Shown one piece after another: positions 9,374 to 20,507 of a stretch of DNA of 64,000 nucleotides; position 1 is the first letter of the stretch; each line of letters opens with the position of its first letter. Source of the stretch: CAWBRY01 sp963791295 (lineage in GTDB: Bacteria; Bacteroidota; Bacteroidia; Chitinophagales; Chitinophagaceae); the NCBI GenBank assembly GCA_963791295.1, contig CAWBRY010000004.1:620001-684000 (forward strand), written 5' to 3'. The notes below the pieces were generated by a model. The model ran no database searches. It worked only from the letters and a program-made list of their open reading frames with translations, and was not told where the DNA came from. The translations under genes and the position numbers were made by a program.

Positions 9374-9787
9374 ATGAACATTTACGTAGGAAACCTAAGT
9401 TGGAACCTGAAAGACCAGGACTTGTCCAACCTTTTCGCTTCGCATGGTGAAGTGATCTCAGCAAAAATTGTGAACGACAAATTCACTAACCGTAGCAAAG
9501 GCTTTGGCTTTGTAGAAATGGCTAATGACGCAGAGGCACAGGCTGCTATCACAGCTCTCAATGGTTCAGAAGTAGACGGTCGCAACATTGTTGTGAATGA
9601 AAGTCGCCCGAAACCTGAAGGCGGTGGCGGTGGAGGATTCAAAAAGAGAAGCTTTGGCGGCGGAGGCGGCGGCGGCGGTTACAAGAAAGGTGGCGGCGGC
9701 GGCGGCGGCGGTTATAACAAAGGCGGTGGCGGTGGAGGATACAACCGCGATCGTGGTGGCAGCGGCGGCTACAGCAACGACTATTAA
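9374..9787 (+). CDS. Glycine-rich RRM RNA-binding protein
   Basis: Single RNA recognition motif with a disordered Gly-rich tail, like the bacterial and cyanobacterial Rbp proteins associated with cold adaptation. RNP2 is IYVGNL at residues 3-8 and RNP1 is KGFGFVEM at 42-49. Residues 83-137 are Gly runs broken by Lys, Tyr, Asn and Arg. The tail is encoded by GGC/GGT-rich repeats that could vary in length. The long upstream leader (about 300 bases) and strong terminator show a single-gene unit. RNA targets are unknown. Confidence 0.88.
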   Translation: MNIYVGNLSWNLKDQDLSNLFASHGEVISAKIVNDKFTNRSKGFGFVEMANDAEAQAAITALNGSEVDGRNIVVNESRPKPEGGGGGGFKKRSFGGGGGGGGYKKGGGGGGGGYNKGGGGGGYNRDRGGSGGYSNDY

Positions 9788-9819
9788 GAACGAATAACAT
9801 TCGTATACGGGTTTTCCAT

Positions 9820-9855
9820 GTCTGATTGCGCATTGCGTGATCAGACTTTTTTTTT
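9820..9855 (+). terminator. Intrinsic terminator of the RRM gene
   Basis: GTCTGAT (9820-9826) pairs with ATCAGAC (9840-9846), extended inside by TGCG/GCG bases, and is followed by nine T. A strong rho-independent terminator. Confidence 0.88.
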
Positions 9856-9982
9856 ACCCCAGCCAATCCGTGTACTCCATTTATGAACCTTTCCCTTCGT
9901 AAATGCCCTCAGACCGAACTCCATTTGCTATTTTTCTTGTAATCTGTTAACCATTTTGTAAAAAAAACTCGACCTTCTTATC

Positions 9983-10028
9983 TGTTCCGGTTTGGTTTTT
10001 GAATATACAGCAGGGGTTTACCGGAACA
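9983..10028 (+). promoter_or_regulatory. Perfect inverted repeat upstream of the glucosyl-3-phosphoglycerate synthase-like fusion gene
   Basis: TGTTCCGGT (9983-9991) and ACCGGAACA (10020-10028) are exact inverted copies 28 bases apart. They lie about 60 bases before the ATG at 10086, in a 230-base gene-free leader with no other recognised element. It may be an RNA stem in the leader or a two-half-site operator. Confidence 0.4.
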
Positions 10029-10085
10029 TGAAGTGATCATCCGACCACCGGATCTTATTTCAGTGAAAAGAAAAAACAAGCCATT

Positions 10086-11465
10086 ATGATCACTGTCATC
10101 ATCTCTGCATTGAACGAAGAAAAGACCATCGGATCCGTGGTCAGGTTTTGTTTGTCTCACCCCATAGTGTCGGAAGTAATTGTAGTGGATGACCGGTCAG
10201 ATGATAATACGGCGTCGATTGCAAGAGAGGCAGGTGCAAGGGTGGTCATCAGTGAATCCAGAGGGAAGGGCACATCGATGAAGGAAGGAGTTCGTGAATC
10301 AGCCAACGAGCTGATCATCTTCCTGGACGCCGATATTGATCCCTATCCTGAAGGAACGATTGAAAAGCTTTCTTCTCCCTTATTGAATAATGAAGCCGAC
10401 TTTGTGAAAGGGGCTTTTGCACGCAATGCCGGGCGGGTTACAGAATTAGTCGCAAAACCTTTGCTTCATATTCTGTTTCCAGGACTGACCCAGTTTTCAC
10501 AGCCACTCAGTGGAATGATCGCAGGCAAAAAAAGCTATTTTAAAAAAATAGAATTTGTCAATGACTATGGTGTGGATATCGGGATACTGATTGACATGTA
10601 TTTAATGAAAGCACGAATGAAAGAAGTACACATCGGATATATTGAAAACAAGAGCAAGCCCTGGGAGGCTTTAGGCAAAATGAGCAAAGAAGTATCAACC
10701 GCAATCATTAACAAGACACATGGACAAATGACCGTCGATCTTTCTGAGGAAGACGTCGTTTCTCTGGAAACAATTAACCGCGAGATGAACAAAGTGCTTA
10801 AAGAACAACTCTCCGGTTACCATAAAATGATCGTCTTTGATATGGACCAGACCATATTTAAGAGTCGGTTCATTGACGAGTGCGCGCATCGGTTTGGATT
10901 CAATGCACAACTGGAGGATCTCCGTTTTAGTGAAAAGGACCCAATCATATTGACAAAGCGGATCGGGATCCTGTTGAAAAACAAAACGATGGATGACTTA
11001 TTGAACGTCGCAGCCGGTATGGCCATCGTAGAAGACATCCGGCAGGTGATCAGTGAATTCAAGCTGAAGAAATACATTACAGGCATTATTAGCAATAGTT
11101 ACACTTTGGTGACAAATTATGTGAAACAAAATATCGGCGCCGATTTCTCTCTGGCACAACAATTGGAATTTTCTGGCGGGAAAGTGACGGGAGAAGTAAA
11201 CCTGCCCTCTTATTTTTTTGGTTCACCGGAAAGCATATGCGGTCACTCATTTTGTAAGACAAATGCGCTGCAATATGCGTGCGAAAAATATAGTGTGCTT
11301 CTTAAAAATTGTATTGTAGTAGGCGACGGACCTGAAGATAGATGTATGGTGGGCCATGCGGGGAAAGGTGTCGCTTTTTGCAGCAACGACGAGCTATTAA
11401 AGAAGATGGCGTACCGCTCTATTAAAGAAAAGAAATTTGAATCCATATTAGAAATGGCTGATTGA
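10086..11465 (+). CDS. Fusion of a GT81-like glucosyl-3-phosphoglycerate synthase with a HAD phosphatase
   Basis: 459 residues, intact. Residues 1 to about 235 are a GT-A glycosyltransferase: VIISALNEEKTIG, VVDDRSDDNT, metal-binding DAD at 81-83. The segments GRVTELVAKPLLHILFP, QPLSGMIAGKKSYF and YGVDIGILIDMY then resemble, from memory, the mycobacterial GpgS family (GT81). Residues about 245-459 are a SerB-like HAD phosphatase with DMDQT at 252-256, SNS (motif II) and GDGPEDRCMVG (motif IV). In the known pathway GpgS makes glucosyl-3-phosphoglycerate and a separate phosphatase releases glucosylglycerate, a compatible solute. The fusion would do both steps in one chain; this is inferred from the domains. 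The neighbouring universal stress protein fits a stress role. Donor sugar and product are not proven. Confidence 0.72.
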   Translation: MITVIISALNEEKTIGSVVRFCLSHPIVSEVIVVDDRSDDNTASIAREAGARVVISESRGKGTSMKEGVRESANELIIFLDADIDPYPEGTIEKLSSPLLNNEADFVKGAFARNAGRVTELVAKPLLHILFPGLTQFSQPLSGMIAGKKSYFKKIEFVNDYGVDIGILIDMYLMKARMKEVHIGYIENKSKPWEALGKMSKEVSTAIINKTHGQMTVDLSEEDVVSLETINREMNKVLKEQLSGYHKMIVFDMDQTIFKSRFIDECAHRFGFNAQLEDLRFSEKDPIILTKRIGILLKNKTMDDLLNVAAGMAIVEDIRQVISEFKLKKYITGIISNSYTLVTNYVKQNIGADFSLAQQLEFSGGKVTGEVNLPSYFFGSPESICGHSFCKTNALQYACEKYSVLLKNCIVVGDGPEDRCMVGHAGKGVAFCSNDELLKKMAYRSIKEKKFESILEMAD

Positions 11466-11500
11466 GAAACCAATCCAACGATCAATAAACCCTTAAACCA

Positions 11501-12358
11501 TTGTTTATGCCCGACAGATTTTACAATATCCTGGTCCCCGTCAATTTCACTAGCAGAAATAAGTGGGCCATTGCCAAAGCCATTGAGCTTTCCAACAGTT
11601 TTAACTGCAATATCCACCTGGTTTATGTCCTGCACAAGCGACTAATTCCATTCATTCCGGTGGATCGAACGTTCTTCACGCCCTATGAGTCAGGCGCTGA
11701 TCTTTTTCTTTGCAGGCAGAAACTGGAGCACCTCAAAGCAACCTATAAAGGCCAGCTCTGCGGTAACGGTACCATTGAAATCAGCATCCTGGAGGGCAAC
11801 CCGCGACAACAACTGGCGCAATACATTCAGCAACAGGAGATGGACCTGGTAGTAGTGGGCTTATCTAAGTTCAATTTGCTTCATCGCCTTGTTTCTTCGA
11901 TCGCTATCAGCAGGTTGGCAAGAAAAAGTTTTCTTCCGGTCTTAGCTGTCCGTTCGAGCGGATTAGTATGCCACTTCAAAAAAATAGTATTACCTGTGCA
12001 TAGCGATATTCCGCTTCGCCGCATCCGGCTGGCAACTATATTGGCTAGAGCATTTAAGTCAACAGTCTATTTAGTATCACTTCGTGAAAAAGCAGATACT
12101 TCAAATTCCATCATATCCAATGCACTGGAAATTTTGCAAAGTCTTTCCACGGTACCCGTTCAATGTTTCCTGATGGAAGGAAAGAACCTGGCCCAGAGTA
12201 CATTGGAATTCTCCAAAAAGATCAATGCCGATCTAATCGTCGTCAATCCCGTGAAGGAATATCGCTTACCGGGATTATGGAATCGAATAACAAATAATCT
12301 TCTTTCTTACAGGTCGAATATTCCGGTCATTACAATGGAAAAACAAATAAAGGAATAA
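11501..12358 (+). CDS. Tandem-domain universal stress protein (UspA family)
   Basis: 285 residues with two Usp folds in tandem, the common Bacteroidota form. The first domain starts YNILVPVNFTSRNKWAIAKA and contains EMDLVVVGLSKFNLLHRLVS; the second starts KKIVLPVHSDIPLRRIRLAT and ends in INADLIVVNPVKEYR and PVITMEK. The classical ATP-binding GxxGxxx(S/T) motif is not obvious. It starts 35 bases after the glycosyltransferase/HAD fusion and is probably co-transcribed. Stress role is by family only. Confidence 0.85.
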   Translation: MFMPDRFYNILVPVNFTSRNKWAIAKAIELSNSFNCNIHLVYVLHKRLIPFIPVDRTFFTPYESGADLFLCRQKLEHLKATYKGQLCGNGTIEISILEGNPRQQLAQYIQQQEMDLVVVGLSKFNLLHRLVSSIAISRLARKSFLPVLAVRSSGLVCHFKKIVLPVHSDIPLRRIRLATILARAFKSTVYLVSLREKADTSNSIISNALEILQSLSTVPVQCFLMEGKNLAQSTLEFSKKINADLIVVNPVKEYRLPGLWNRITNNLLSYRSNIPVITMEKQIKE

Positions 12359-12393
12359 AAACTCGCATGCCGGGCGCCTAAGACCCGGCATGC
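12354..12393 (-). terminator. Terminator of the alpha-2-macroglobulin gene, possibly bidirectional
   Basis: GCATGCCGGG (12365-12374) and CCCGGCATGC (12384-12393) form a perfect 10-bp stem. On the minus strand it is followed by GAGTTTTTATT. It sits between the convergent usp and alpha-2-macroglobulin genes. Confidence 0.8.
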
Positions 12394-12415
12394 TCCTTCC
12401 ATTAAATCATTTTCA

Positions 12416-15400
12416 TTATTGGACAACCCTGATAATGCCTGCTCCATTGTAGGAATGATATTCACCATTGTACATGGCATCAGCACTGACTGGTCCCATC
12501 TTAAAATTGCCCGGTGATACTGCGCGAACGGCATAATAATAAACTTGCTTATTACTCTCTGCATCAACAAAGAAGTGGATGCGATCGTCTCGTACATCCA
12601 AAGCAGTTGGAGTAGATGCGTCCTTGATCCAGTCCATCCCCGGAATTTCTTTTGTTCTGGGATTTTCAATTTCAAATCCGGCTGGCAGCAGATCAGTGAT
12701 CACCACATTTTCTATGGGAGTGGAAAAGGACCTTTCCAAGGTCAGTGCAATGATCACCAGTTCATTTTGTTTAAATGAGTTTCCAGTAATAGGAGTGCCG
12801 AACCGGTTATAGTACCGCTTCCTTATTTTCAAATAACTATCCTCTTCTTTGTAGGCCCCCGTAGAGCTGATGCCTTCAGATTGCCAGTAATAATACAATC
12901 TGCCGGTGCCGTGAGTTACAATATTAATGTTCGTTGATTTCAATGCAACTTTGTCGCCTCGCCATTGGCCTCCATCCACTTTAGCAATAGTCTTCATGGA
13001 TCCGGAGGATTCAGCGGATTGTATTTCAGCGCTTACATCAGATTGATTGGCAGTTCTGGCCAACTTACCCAGCGCAAGGAATGCAAACGCTCTTTCCTGT
13101 GTACTGAGCCAATGCCGGTTCTTAAGCTTATCACTCACGTGCCTGGCCATGGTCGGAATCTGTGCGTTTCCGGGATCAACATCAATCAACGAATTCAACG
13201 CAATGGCCTCGTCTCGCAGATCAGAGTAATAGCTACCGCCTGTCTGTGCAACCGATTCCTCACCCGCAAATGCAGAAGGCAAAATTTCCATGAATGATTT
13301 CTTGTCGCCGGCCAATGCATAGGCAGCTGACAACATGTAACGGCTATCCAAAGCAAGAATCGATGGATTTGCCTTGTAATAATTCATTGCCGGAACATTC
13401 GTCCGACCAGCCAATGTTAAGACGTACAACCCATATGTAACTTCTTTCGGCGCTATTTTTCGATTTTCGGTACGGTTGTAATAGTAGGTGATTGTCATTC
13501 GGCTTTTCAACCGATTATTGATATAATTCAACATCGTTTCCAATAAACTATTATCAACATCAAAACCTGCTTTCTTTGCCTCTAACAGAAAATGCGCTGA
13601 ATAAATCGTTGTCCACCAATCTTCCTTGCCTTCACCGTCCCAAAGGGTAACTGCGCCATTATATAATTGGCGCATTTTTATTTTGCGAATTGCCTCGATA
13701 ATATTGGTGTTGGCGTTGATCTTATTTTGCTTAGCCACCTGGCTGCCGGAAGCATTCAATTGCATCAGGTCTGCCAGATCTCCATAATATAGTTGAGGAA
13801 ATGCCGACGACACCGTTTGCTCTGTGCATCCATACGGATATTGTACCAACCATCTTAACTGTTCGCCCAATTCCAGTGCAGGAGACCGGCTAACTACTAA
13901 TTGATAATCCGTACTGCTGGGAATAAAATCGCCCATGCCTATGGTTATTTTTTGCGAGCCGCCGCCAGCGATCGATCCACTTCCGCTCATTTTTTGAAGT
14001 GTTGATGGTGGCCGCACAGAGATATCTGTCACGTCGGTGAATTTTTCTCCCATCGCAGTCACCGTCACGGTAACTTTTGCTACATTAATAACCGGATCTG
14101 CGACAACTTTAAATATGGTTATCCCTTCGCTTTTATTGTTCAGTGAAACAGACTGACTATTAGTTCCAATTACTTTAAGAGGACCTTCTACAACTAGATT
14201 TGTTGAGGCGGATATTGCCTTATCAGTCGTATTCGTCATCGTCACGGGAACATTTACAGTATCTCCCGGACTTAAAAATCTTGGCAGCGCTGTGCTGATC
14301 ACTATTGGGTCGGCGACAGTCATTGTATTATCTGCAGCTCCAAAACTCTGACCCTTGTACGAGACGGCCATTAATCGCAATTCACCACTGAATTGGGGGA
14401 TATCGAATTCGAATTGCGCCTCTCCATTGCCATTTGCCTTGCTGAGACCGCTCCAATAGCTCACCAATTTGACCCTTTTTGCAGGCATTGGGTTGAGTCT
14501 CTTCTCCAATCCTAGCTCTGCATCACCGCCCGTGCTACTGAGTCGCGCTCTCACCTCTGCGAATAACAAGGGATAGAGGTCGTAGGCAGTTACCTGTAGT
14601 GCTTTTTTCTGATAGAAATAATCATAGGGATCAGGAGTCTTAAAGTCACTGACCTGCAACACACCGTTGTCAACTGCGGAAAGCGTGACATAACTTCCAG
14701 CACTGGCCTTTACAGTTACTTTCTGGTGTGTACGTGACCGAACCGACTTTTGCGCCAGGATCTGAACAGGAATTCTTCGGCTCTTTTCTTCTACCTGGAC
14801 ATTCTGAAAACCGTGTGCGACTGTCAAGGGAATATCCGACACATCGTGCGGTTTGATCAAGGTGGCAGTGATGTATACATTTGGAACGTGTTCTCCGCTT
14901 AGCTTCAGATCGAGAGTCGCTGTTCGATTACTTACTTCAACATACTGATAGGATATGACGTGATCCGTTTCCATAGTCACCAACATCCGACCGCTGAAAG
15001 GAGATTTGAATAAAGCCTTTACAGATTCACCAGCAAAAAATGACTTTTTATCCAATACTATTTCTATGTTGCCTTCATTATTTACTTCAAACGAATTATT
15101 GTCGCCACCCCAACTTCCATAACTATAAAAACTTCGACTGACATAGCTGTTGCCACCCGGCGAATAGACTCTTAACTCATAATCTCCCGGTGATCTGGGT
15201 GTATAAGAATAGGAACTGTTGTTACCTACTGAAACCTGGTTTTCTATCATCAGCTTATCCTGGGTCTGCGATTCATATCGGAAATAGCTTCCACTTTTGG
15301 CCAGGACGGTTCTATATTCATGCTTGATAACCTGGACTCTTGCTGATGCCACAACCACCTTCCCATCTTTATTGGCGGCTGCCAGTGAAAATCTTACCGG

Positions 15401-17867
15401 TTGATTCAGGGAATAGTAGTAGAACCAGTCTTTTTTTATTCCAAAAAATATATCCTGAGTGTATACATCGACGGATGTTGCGCGGCTCACTGGTCTTCCG
15501 GTCTCATCAAATACAGTAGTATAAAAATTTGTTTGAAGTGCGCCCATATTTGCATAGACCGATGGTACTTCATATTGTAACACTGCATTTCCTTCTGCAT
15601 CTGTCTTGCCTTCCTTCACCACTTTATCAAAGAAAGTCTTTTGATTCGCCAGGCTGAAATCATAATCCTCCAGTGTTGTCTGGTGAAAAATATTTTTGCT
15701 TCACCTGGATCTCGGTTTCATAGTTACGTCCTGAGGCCGGTGGACCAAAAAAGTTCATGGCATTGATCGATAAATTGGCAGACTCTCCCGGCTTTAAGAA
15801 GGCTTTATCAAGTTTGGCATTCACGCGAATGCGATCGGGAACGAATTCTTCCACCGAGAAATTTTTTGACGCAAGCAACACATCATTTGAAGTATATACC
15901 TCCAGTGTATAGCTGCCGGTGATAGCGGAAGTGGATATGTCGATATTACCGTCGATAGAACCCTCATCGTTGAGAGTTTTCCGGAAAGATTTCAATTCCT
16001 TTCCGTTCGGCATAAGGAATTTCATCTTTAATGGGATCTCACCAGGGTTCTTCCATTGGCGATCCCGAATAACGACGGCAAAATTTATTTTCTCGCCTGG
16101 ACGATAAATATCCCGCTCTGCATACACAAACGCATCCAATCCACTTGGATTGGTTCTTTTACCGCCCACCTCAAACCTGGATATATTCACCTTCGTATTG
16201 GAGAGAGGAAGATAATTGAAATCGTCAGCGGTCTTGGCTATAACCATGGCGGGCTTGAAGCCACCAAAATCATTTTTCCTGTAAGTAAGTTCGGCCACAC
16301 CTTCCTTGTCAGTAGATCCGGTGCTTATCAATTGGTTGTTGGCGGCATAAATAGAAATATTTACGCCATCAACCGCCCCTGCCGTCTTTAGTGAGTTAGC
16401 GAAGACATATATTTTGTCCTGGCCTTCTTTAGCGATCAATCCTAAATCAGAAAGGGAAATGTAGCGGCTATCCTTAACCCAATAGTCCTTAGTCGAGCGG
16501 ATCATGATGTGATAAACACCTTTGAATTCAGGCAATCTGTCTTCAAACTGTGAAAAATTAAGGAGCCTGCCTGCGCTGCTTTTAGGTAATGTGCGGGTGT
16601 CGATCTCTTTTTCATAGATCACATCGCCCAAAACCGCATTATTGCTTTCTTCTGAATATCCATAGTAATCTCCATCGCCTTCCTCATAACTTACATTAGT
16701 GGCCTTGCTTTCCTGCGGATAATAATCATATCGTTGCGCCATCAGCAGGTTGCTTTCATATATTTTTGAAATGACGAGTTTCACTGTAGGAACATTGGTG
16801 ATCTGCACTTCAATATTTTTTCCACCTTTTCGGGAGAGATAAATGCCCTTGCTGTTGTTGAATCGAATATTGGCTTCGAGCTCTCCAAAAGCGACACTAC
16901 CGTTATAATCTTCTTTTAAAACTCCACCTATCTTACCTCTAAGGCCTTTGGAAATATTCAATACATAACTTTTCTCTACATCAAACTTATCACTGCGAAG
17001 GGTGATGCCATTTTCATTTGTTTCAATGGTATAGTCTACTGCCGGATCGAATTTGATAAGTCCCTTCAAATTTTCACCTGTTAATTGCTGGCTGGTGCTG
17101 ACCATCACTGTTCCTTCGCTGCCATCATGCTGAGATTCCAGGTTTTGAATGTTTAAAACAAATGGAGAAGAAATAGAAATGGAAGTGGCTATGGGATCAG
17201 TGGTTGTATTGTTACCGCTCTCCGGTTTGAGTCCTTTTTCGATGGAGACCTTTGCTTCATGATCTTTATCCTCCAGTTTTATGCCATTTACCCGAAAGGA
17301 GATCTTATTGTCGGGCGACATGGTGATCATGCTCACATCCGATTTGGCCCCGTCAACTTCTACATTCAATCTTTCTTTAAGGTTGGCGGGATTTACTCTG
17401 TAGTTAAAAAACAGGTCAATTTGGGGAACGGCTGTTGTGCTGCTTTCATTAGTCTGAGTCCATATAAACTGTGAATTATCGAGCGTAAGATCGGGAGTAT
17501 GAAAGTTTATTTTATCGGCGCCTTTTACTGAGTTAAACTTGCTGAATTTAAGCACTGACGATTTGACCTTGGCTGTGTAGCTGGTTGCGGGCATCAGCGG
17601 TTGGGAAGGAGAGAAAACCAGTTGGTCAGGGCTTTCCCAACGAAATCTGCCGGCAATATTTGGTTCAAAAGAAATATACTCGGTGGAATCCCATGCATTT
17701 AACATGGAATCTTTCACCAGGGACGTATTAAAGCGAAACAACAGGTTGCCCATTTGCGGCACTTCACCTTTGGCATTGGTGAAATCCAGGAGGATAGAAT
17801 TCCGTTTACATGAGGGCAAAAAAATAGTTCCGAAAAGAATCGGAACAAGGAAGGACTTGATACGCAT
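12416..17867 (-). CDS. Bacterial alpha-2-macroglobulin lipoprotein, one frameshift
   Basis: Large envelope lipoprotein thought to trap foreign proteases through a thioester. The protein starts MRIKSFLVPILFGTIFLPSC, a lipoprotein signal with a lipobox Cys. Macroglobulin-like domains follow, then the bait and MG7/MG10-type region (EIPLKMKFLMPNGKELKSF; RDIYRPGEKINFAVVIRDR). YPYGCTEQTVSSAFPQL holds the CxEQ thioester motif near the alpha-alpha toroid. The frame breaks at the T-run near 15690: reading one T fewer joins the 735- and 1068-residue halves through HQTTLEDYDFSLANQKTFFD into about 1,815 residues, normal for the family. It is divergent from pbpC, the standard genomic partner, and the two are thought to act together in envelope repair and defence. 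Confidence 0.92.
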
Positions 17868-18176
17868 ATGTAGTCAGGTTAAATGGTAAATATTAAGAAG
17901 GAATAAGGTAAAGAAAATCGGGTGAACCAAAAAACTTGATCTCAGCTTCTTTTTACACAGCAACAGTTCACCTGCTATGTTGAAAAATAATAATCAGTAA
18001 AGATTGAGAAAAGCTAGGGAGGAATGTCCCGCGTGGGTCGGGACGAATCACTGAGCTCCATAAAAGAAAAGAATTAGAATTCTAAATTAGATATGCAAAA
18101 TAGGTTGTTCAAATTTCGGTAGGTAAATATTTGTTAAGAGGCAGGAGTATAACATCCTTTTATTATATTGGTCAAT
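17868..18176. other. Divergent intergenic region of the alpha-2-macroglobulin/pbpC pair, with a hairpin
   Basis: 309 bases between two divergent genes must hold both promoters. GTCCCG (18026-18031) and CGGGAC (18039-18044) form a short GC-rich hairpin. I see no perfect TAnnTTTG box on either side and nothing else recognisable. Confidence 0.4.
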
Positions 18177-20501
18177 ATGAAACTCCGCCTTACTAAGAAA
18201 AATGTACTCAAATTCCTAAAGCGCACAGGGATCATACTGCTCGGACTGTTTCTTTCTTTTATACTGCTGAATTGGATCTTTCCATTGCCCGATAAGATCG
18301 AGTACACAACAGTCATCACCGACAACAAAGGAGAAGTGATCAATGCATTTCTCACCAAAGATCAAAAGTGGCGCATGAAAACGGAACTGGCAGAAATTTC
18401 TCCCCTGCTGCGCAAGACGATCATTAACAAAGAAGATAAATATTTCTACTCACATCCAGGCGTGAATCCATTGGCAGTGGTGCGTGCCATTTTCAAAAAC
18501 GTATTTCGCATGCGACGGACATCGGGCGCAAGCACCATCACGATGCAAGTGGCAAGAGCTCTCGAACCGGGCAAAAGGAATATCTGGAGTAAGATGAGAG
18601 AGATGTTCCGAGCCTTTCAATTGGAATGGAAATATTCAAAAAGTGAGATACTGCAATTCTATCTCAACCTGGTACCTTATGGCGGCAATATCGAAGGAGT
18701 AAAATCTGCTTCACAATTATACTTTTCGAAAAACCCGGATCATTTGTCTTTAGCCGAGATCACTGCTTTAAGCATCATTCCCAACCGGCCTTCTTCCTTA
18801 GTCATCGGAAAGAACAATGATTTGATCGTAAAGGAAAGGAACAGATGGCTCAAAAAATTTGCAAAGAATAAGGTATTTACAGAAAAAGAAATTGAGGACG
18901 CATTGGCCGAGCCGCTCACCGCTACCAGGGGGACCGTGCCTCACTATATCCCGCACCTTGCATACAAACTGAAGAAACAGGAAGTAGCTTCGCTGATCGA
19001 GACCAATATTGACCTGAATACTCAATTAAAAACAGAAAAGTTAGTAGAAGACTATGTGCGGACAACGCGTTTAAAAAACATAAAGAACGCAGACGCCATC
19101 ATCATCGATAACAAAACTCACCAGGTAATTACTTACGTAGGATCATCGGGTTTTTATGATACAGCGGACGGCGGCCAGGTAAATGGAGTTCAGGCAGTGC
19201 GCCAGCCCGGTAGTACATTGAAGCCATTACTGTATGCTATGTGTTTTGATGAGGGACTATTGACGCCGAAGACCGTGATGACCGACGTAGCAGTCAACTA
19301 TGAAGGTTATGCGCCTGAAAATTTCGACAAAAAATTCAATGGCTATGTAACAATAGAATATGCACTCGAGCATTCGTTGAATATTCCGGCCATCAAGAGT
19401 CTTAAGATGCTCGGGTATGAAAAGCTAATTCGAAAATTATCTACCTGCCGTTTTAAACAGATACAAAAAGACCAGCGCAAACTTGGATTATCAATGATCC
19501 TTGGAGGATGTGGCACGACGCTGGAAGAGTTGGCAGGGTTGTTTTCAGTATTCGCCAACGACGGAAACTACATTCCACCAGCTTATCTGCAACGCGATAC
19601 CATAGTTCATAAAATAAATGTGATCAGTCCGGCGGCTAACTATATGATCAATGATATTTTATCCAGAATCAACCGACCTGATTTTCCATTAAACTGGACA
19701 GCCACAGAGCGAATGCCCAAGATCGCCTGGAAAACAGGCACCAGCTACGGCCGCAGGGATGCCTGGAGTATCGGCTACAATAAAAACTATACCGTAGCGG
19801 TGTGGGCAGGGAATTTTTCAGGTGTGGGCGCAGTAGACCTTAGCGGAGCCAATATTGCAACGCCTTTATTGTTCAAGATATTTAATAGTATCGACTATGA
19901 TAGCGATGAAGAATGGTTTACGCAGCCTGCTGATTGTGATCTCCGGAAGGTTTGCAGCGAAACGGGAAAGGTTCCCTCCGATCACTGCACTAACCTGGTT
20001 TCTGATTATTTTATTCCATTGATCTCATCTACTAAGGTTTGCGATAACCGCGAGGAAATCATGGTGAGCCCGGATGAAAAAATATCCTACTGCAGAAATT
20101 GCGCTCCGCAAAGCGGCTATAAAAAGAAATGGTACAAATTGATCGAGCCCGAGATGCAGTCATGGTTCGATGAAAATGGGATTTCTTACCAAAAGATACC
20201 TCCGCACAATCCGGAGTGCACGGTAATATTTATGGGCAATGCACCGGTGATCGTTTCTCCCACTAACGGCACTGAATACCTGATAAATAAGAAGGATCCT
20301 GAACCTTTGCAATTGATCTGTAAAACGGCAAATGATGTGGGTAGAGTGTATTGGTATATCAATAACAAATTTTACAAGAGTTGCAATGCGGGAGAAAAAC
20401 AATTTTTTATAGCTGAAGAAGGACCGGTGAAAATCTCCTGTACGGATGATAAGGGAAGGAATAGAAACATTAATATTCGCGTGAGGTATGTTAATCTTTA
20501 G
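18177..20501 (+). CDS. pbpC: Penicillin-binding protein 1C
   Basis: Bifunctional peptidoglycan glycosyltransferase/transpeptidase anchored by one N-terminal membrane helix (KRTGIILLGLFLSFILLNWI). The glycosyltransferase motifs are EDKYFYSHPGVNPLAVVRAI and GASTITMQVARAL. The transpeptidase has the SxxK motif in RQPGSTLKPLLYA, the SxN motif in HSLNIPAIKS, and KTGTS. The C-terminal domain has paired Cys (CDLRKVCSETGKVP, YCRNCAP) and a BiPBP_C-type end. 774 residues, intact. A TTG at 18168 is also open, but the ATG at 18177 (MKLRLTKKNV) is the likely start. Partner of the divergent alpha-2-macroglobulin. Confidence 0.94.
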   Translation: MKLRLTKKNVLKFLKRTGIILLGLFLSFILLNWIFPLPDKIEYTTVITDNKGEVINAFLTKDQKWRMKTELAEISPLLRKTIINKEDKYFYSHPGVNPLAVVRAIFKNVFRMRRTSGASTITMQVARALEPGKRNIWSKMREMFRAFQLEWKYSKSEILQFYLNLVPYGGNIEGVKSASQLYFSKNPDHLSLAEITALSIIPNRPSSLVIGKNNDLIVKERNRWLKKFAKNKVFTEKEIEDALAEPLTATRGTVPHYIPHLAYKLKKQEVASLIETNIDLNTQLKTEKLVEDYVRTTRLKNIKNADAIIIDNKTHQVITYVGSSGFYDTADGGQVNGVQAVRQPGSTLKPLLYAMCFDEGLLTPKTVMTDVAVNYEGYAPENFDKKFNGYVTIEYALEHSLNIPAIKSLKMLGYEKLIRKLSTCRFKQIQKDQRKLGLSMILGGCGTTLEELAGLFSVFANDGNYIPPAYLQRDTIVHKINVISPAANYMINDILSRINRPDFPLNWTATERMPKIAWKTGTSYGRRDAWSIGYNKNYTVAVWAGNFSGVGAVDLSGANIATPLLFKIFNSIDYDSDEEWFTQPADCDLRKVCSETGKVPSDHCTNLVSDYFIPLISSTKVCDNREEIMVSPDEKISYCRNCAPQSGYKKKWYKLIEPEMQSWFDENGISYQKIPPHNPECTVIFMGNAPVIVSPTNGTEYLINKKDPEPLQLICKTANDVGRVYWYINNKFYKSCNAGEKQFFIAEEGPVKISCTDDKGRNRNINIRVRYVNL

Positions 20502-20507
20502 GGAGGT

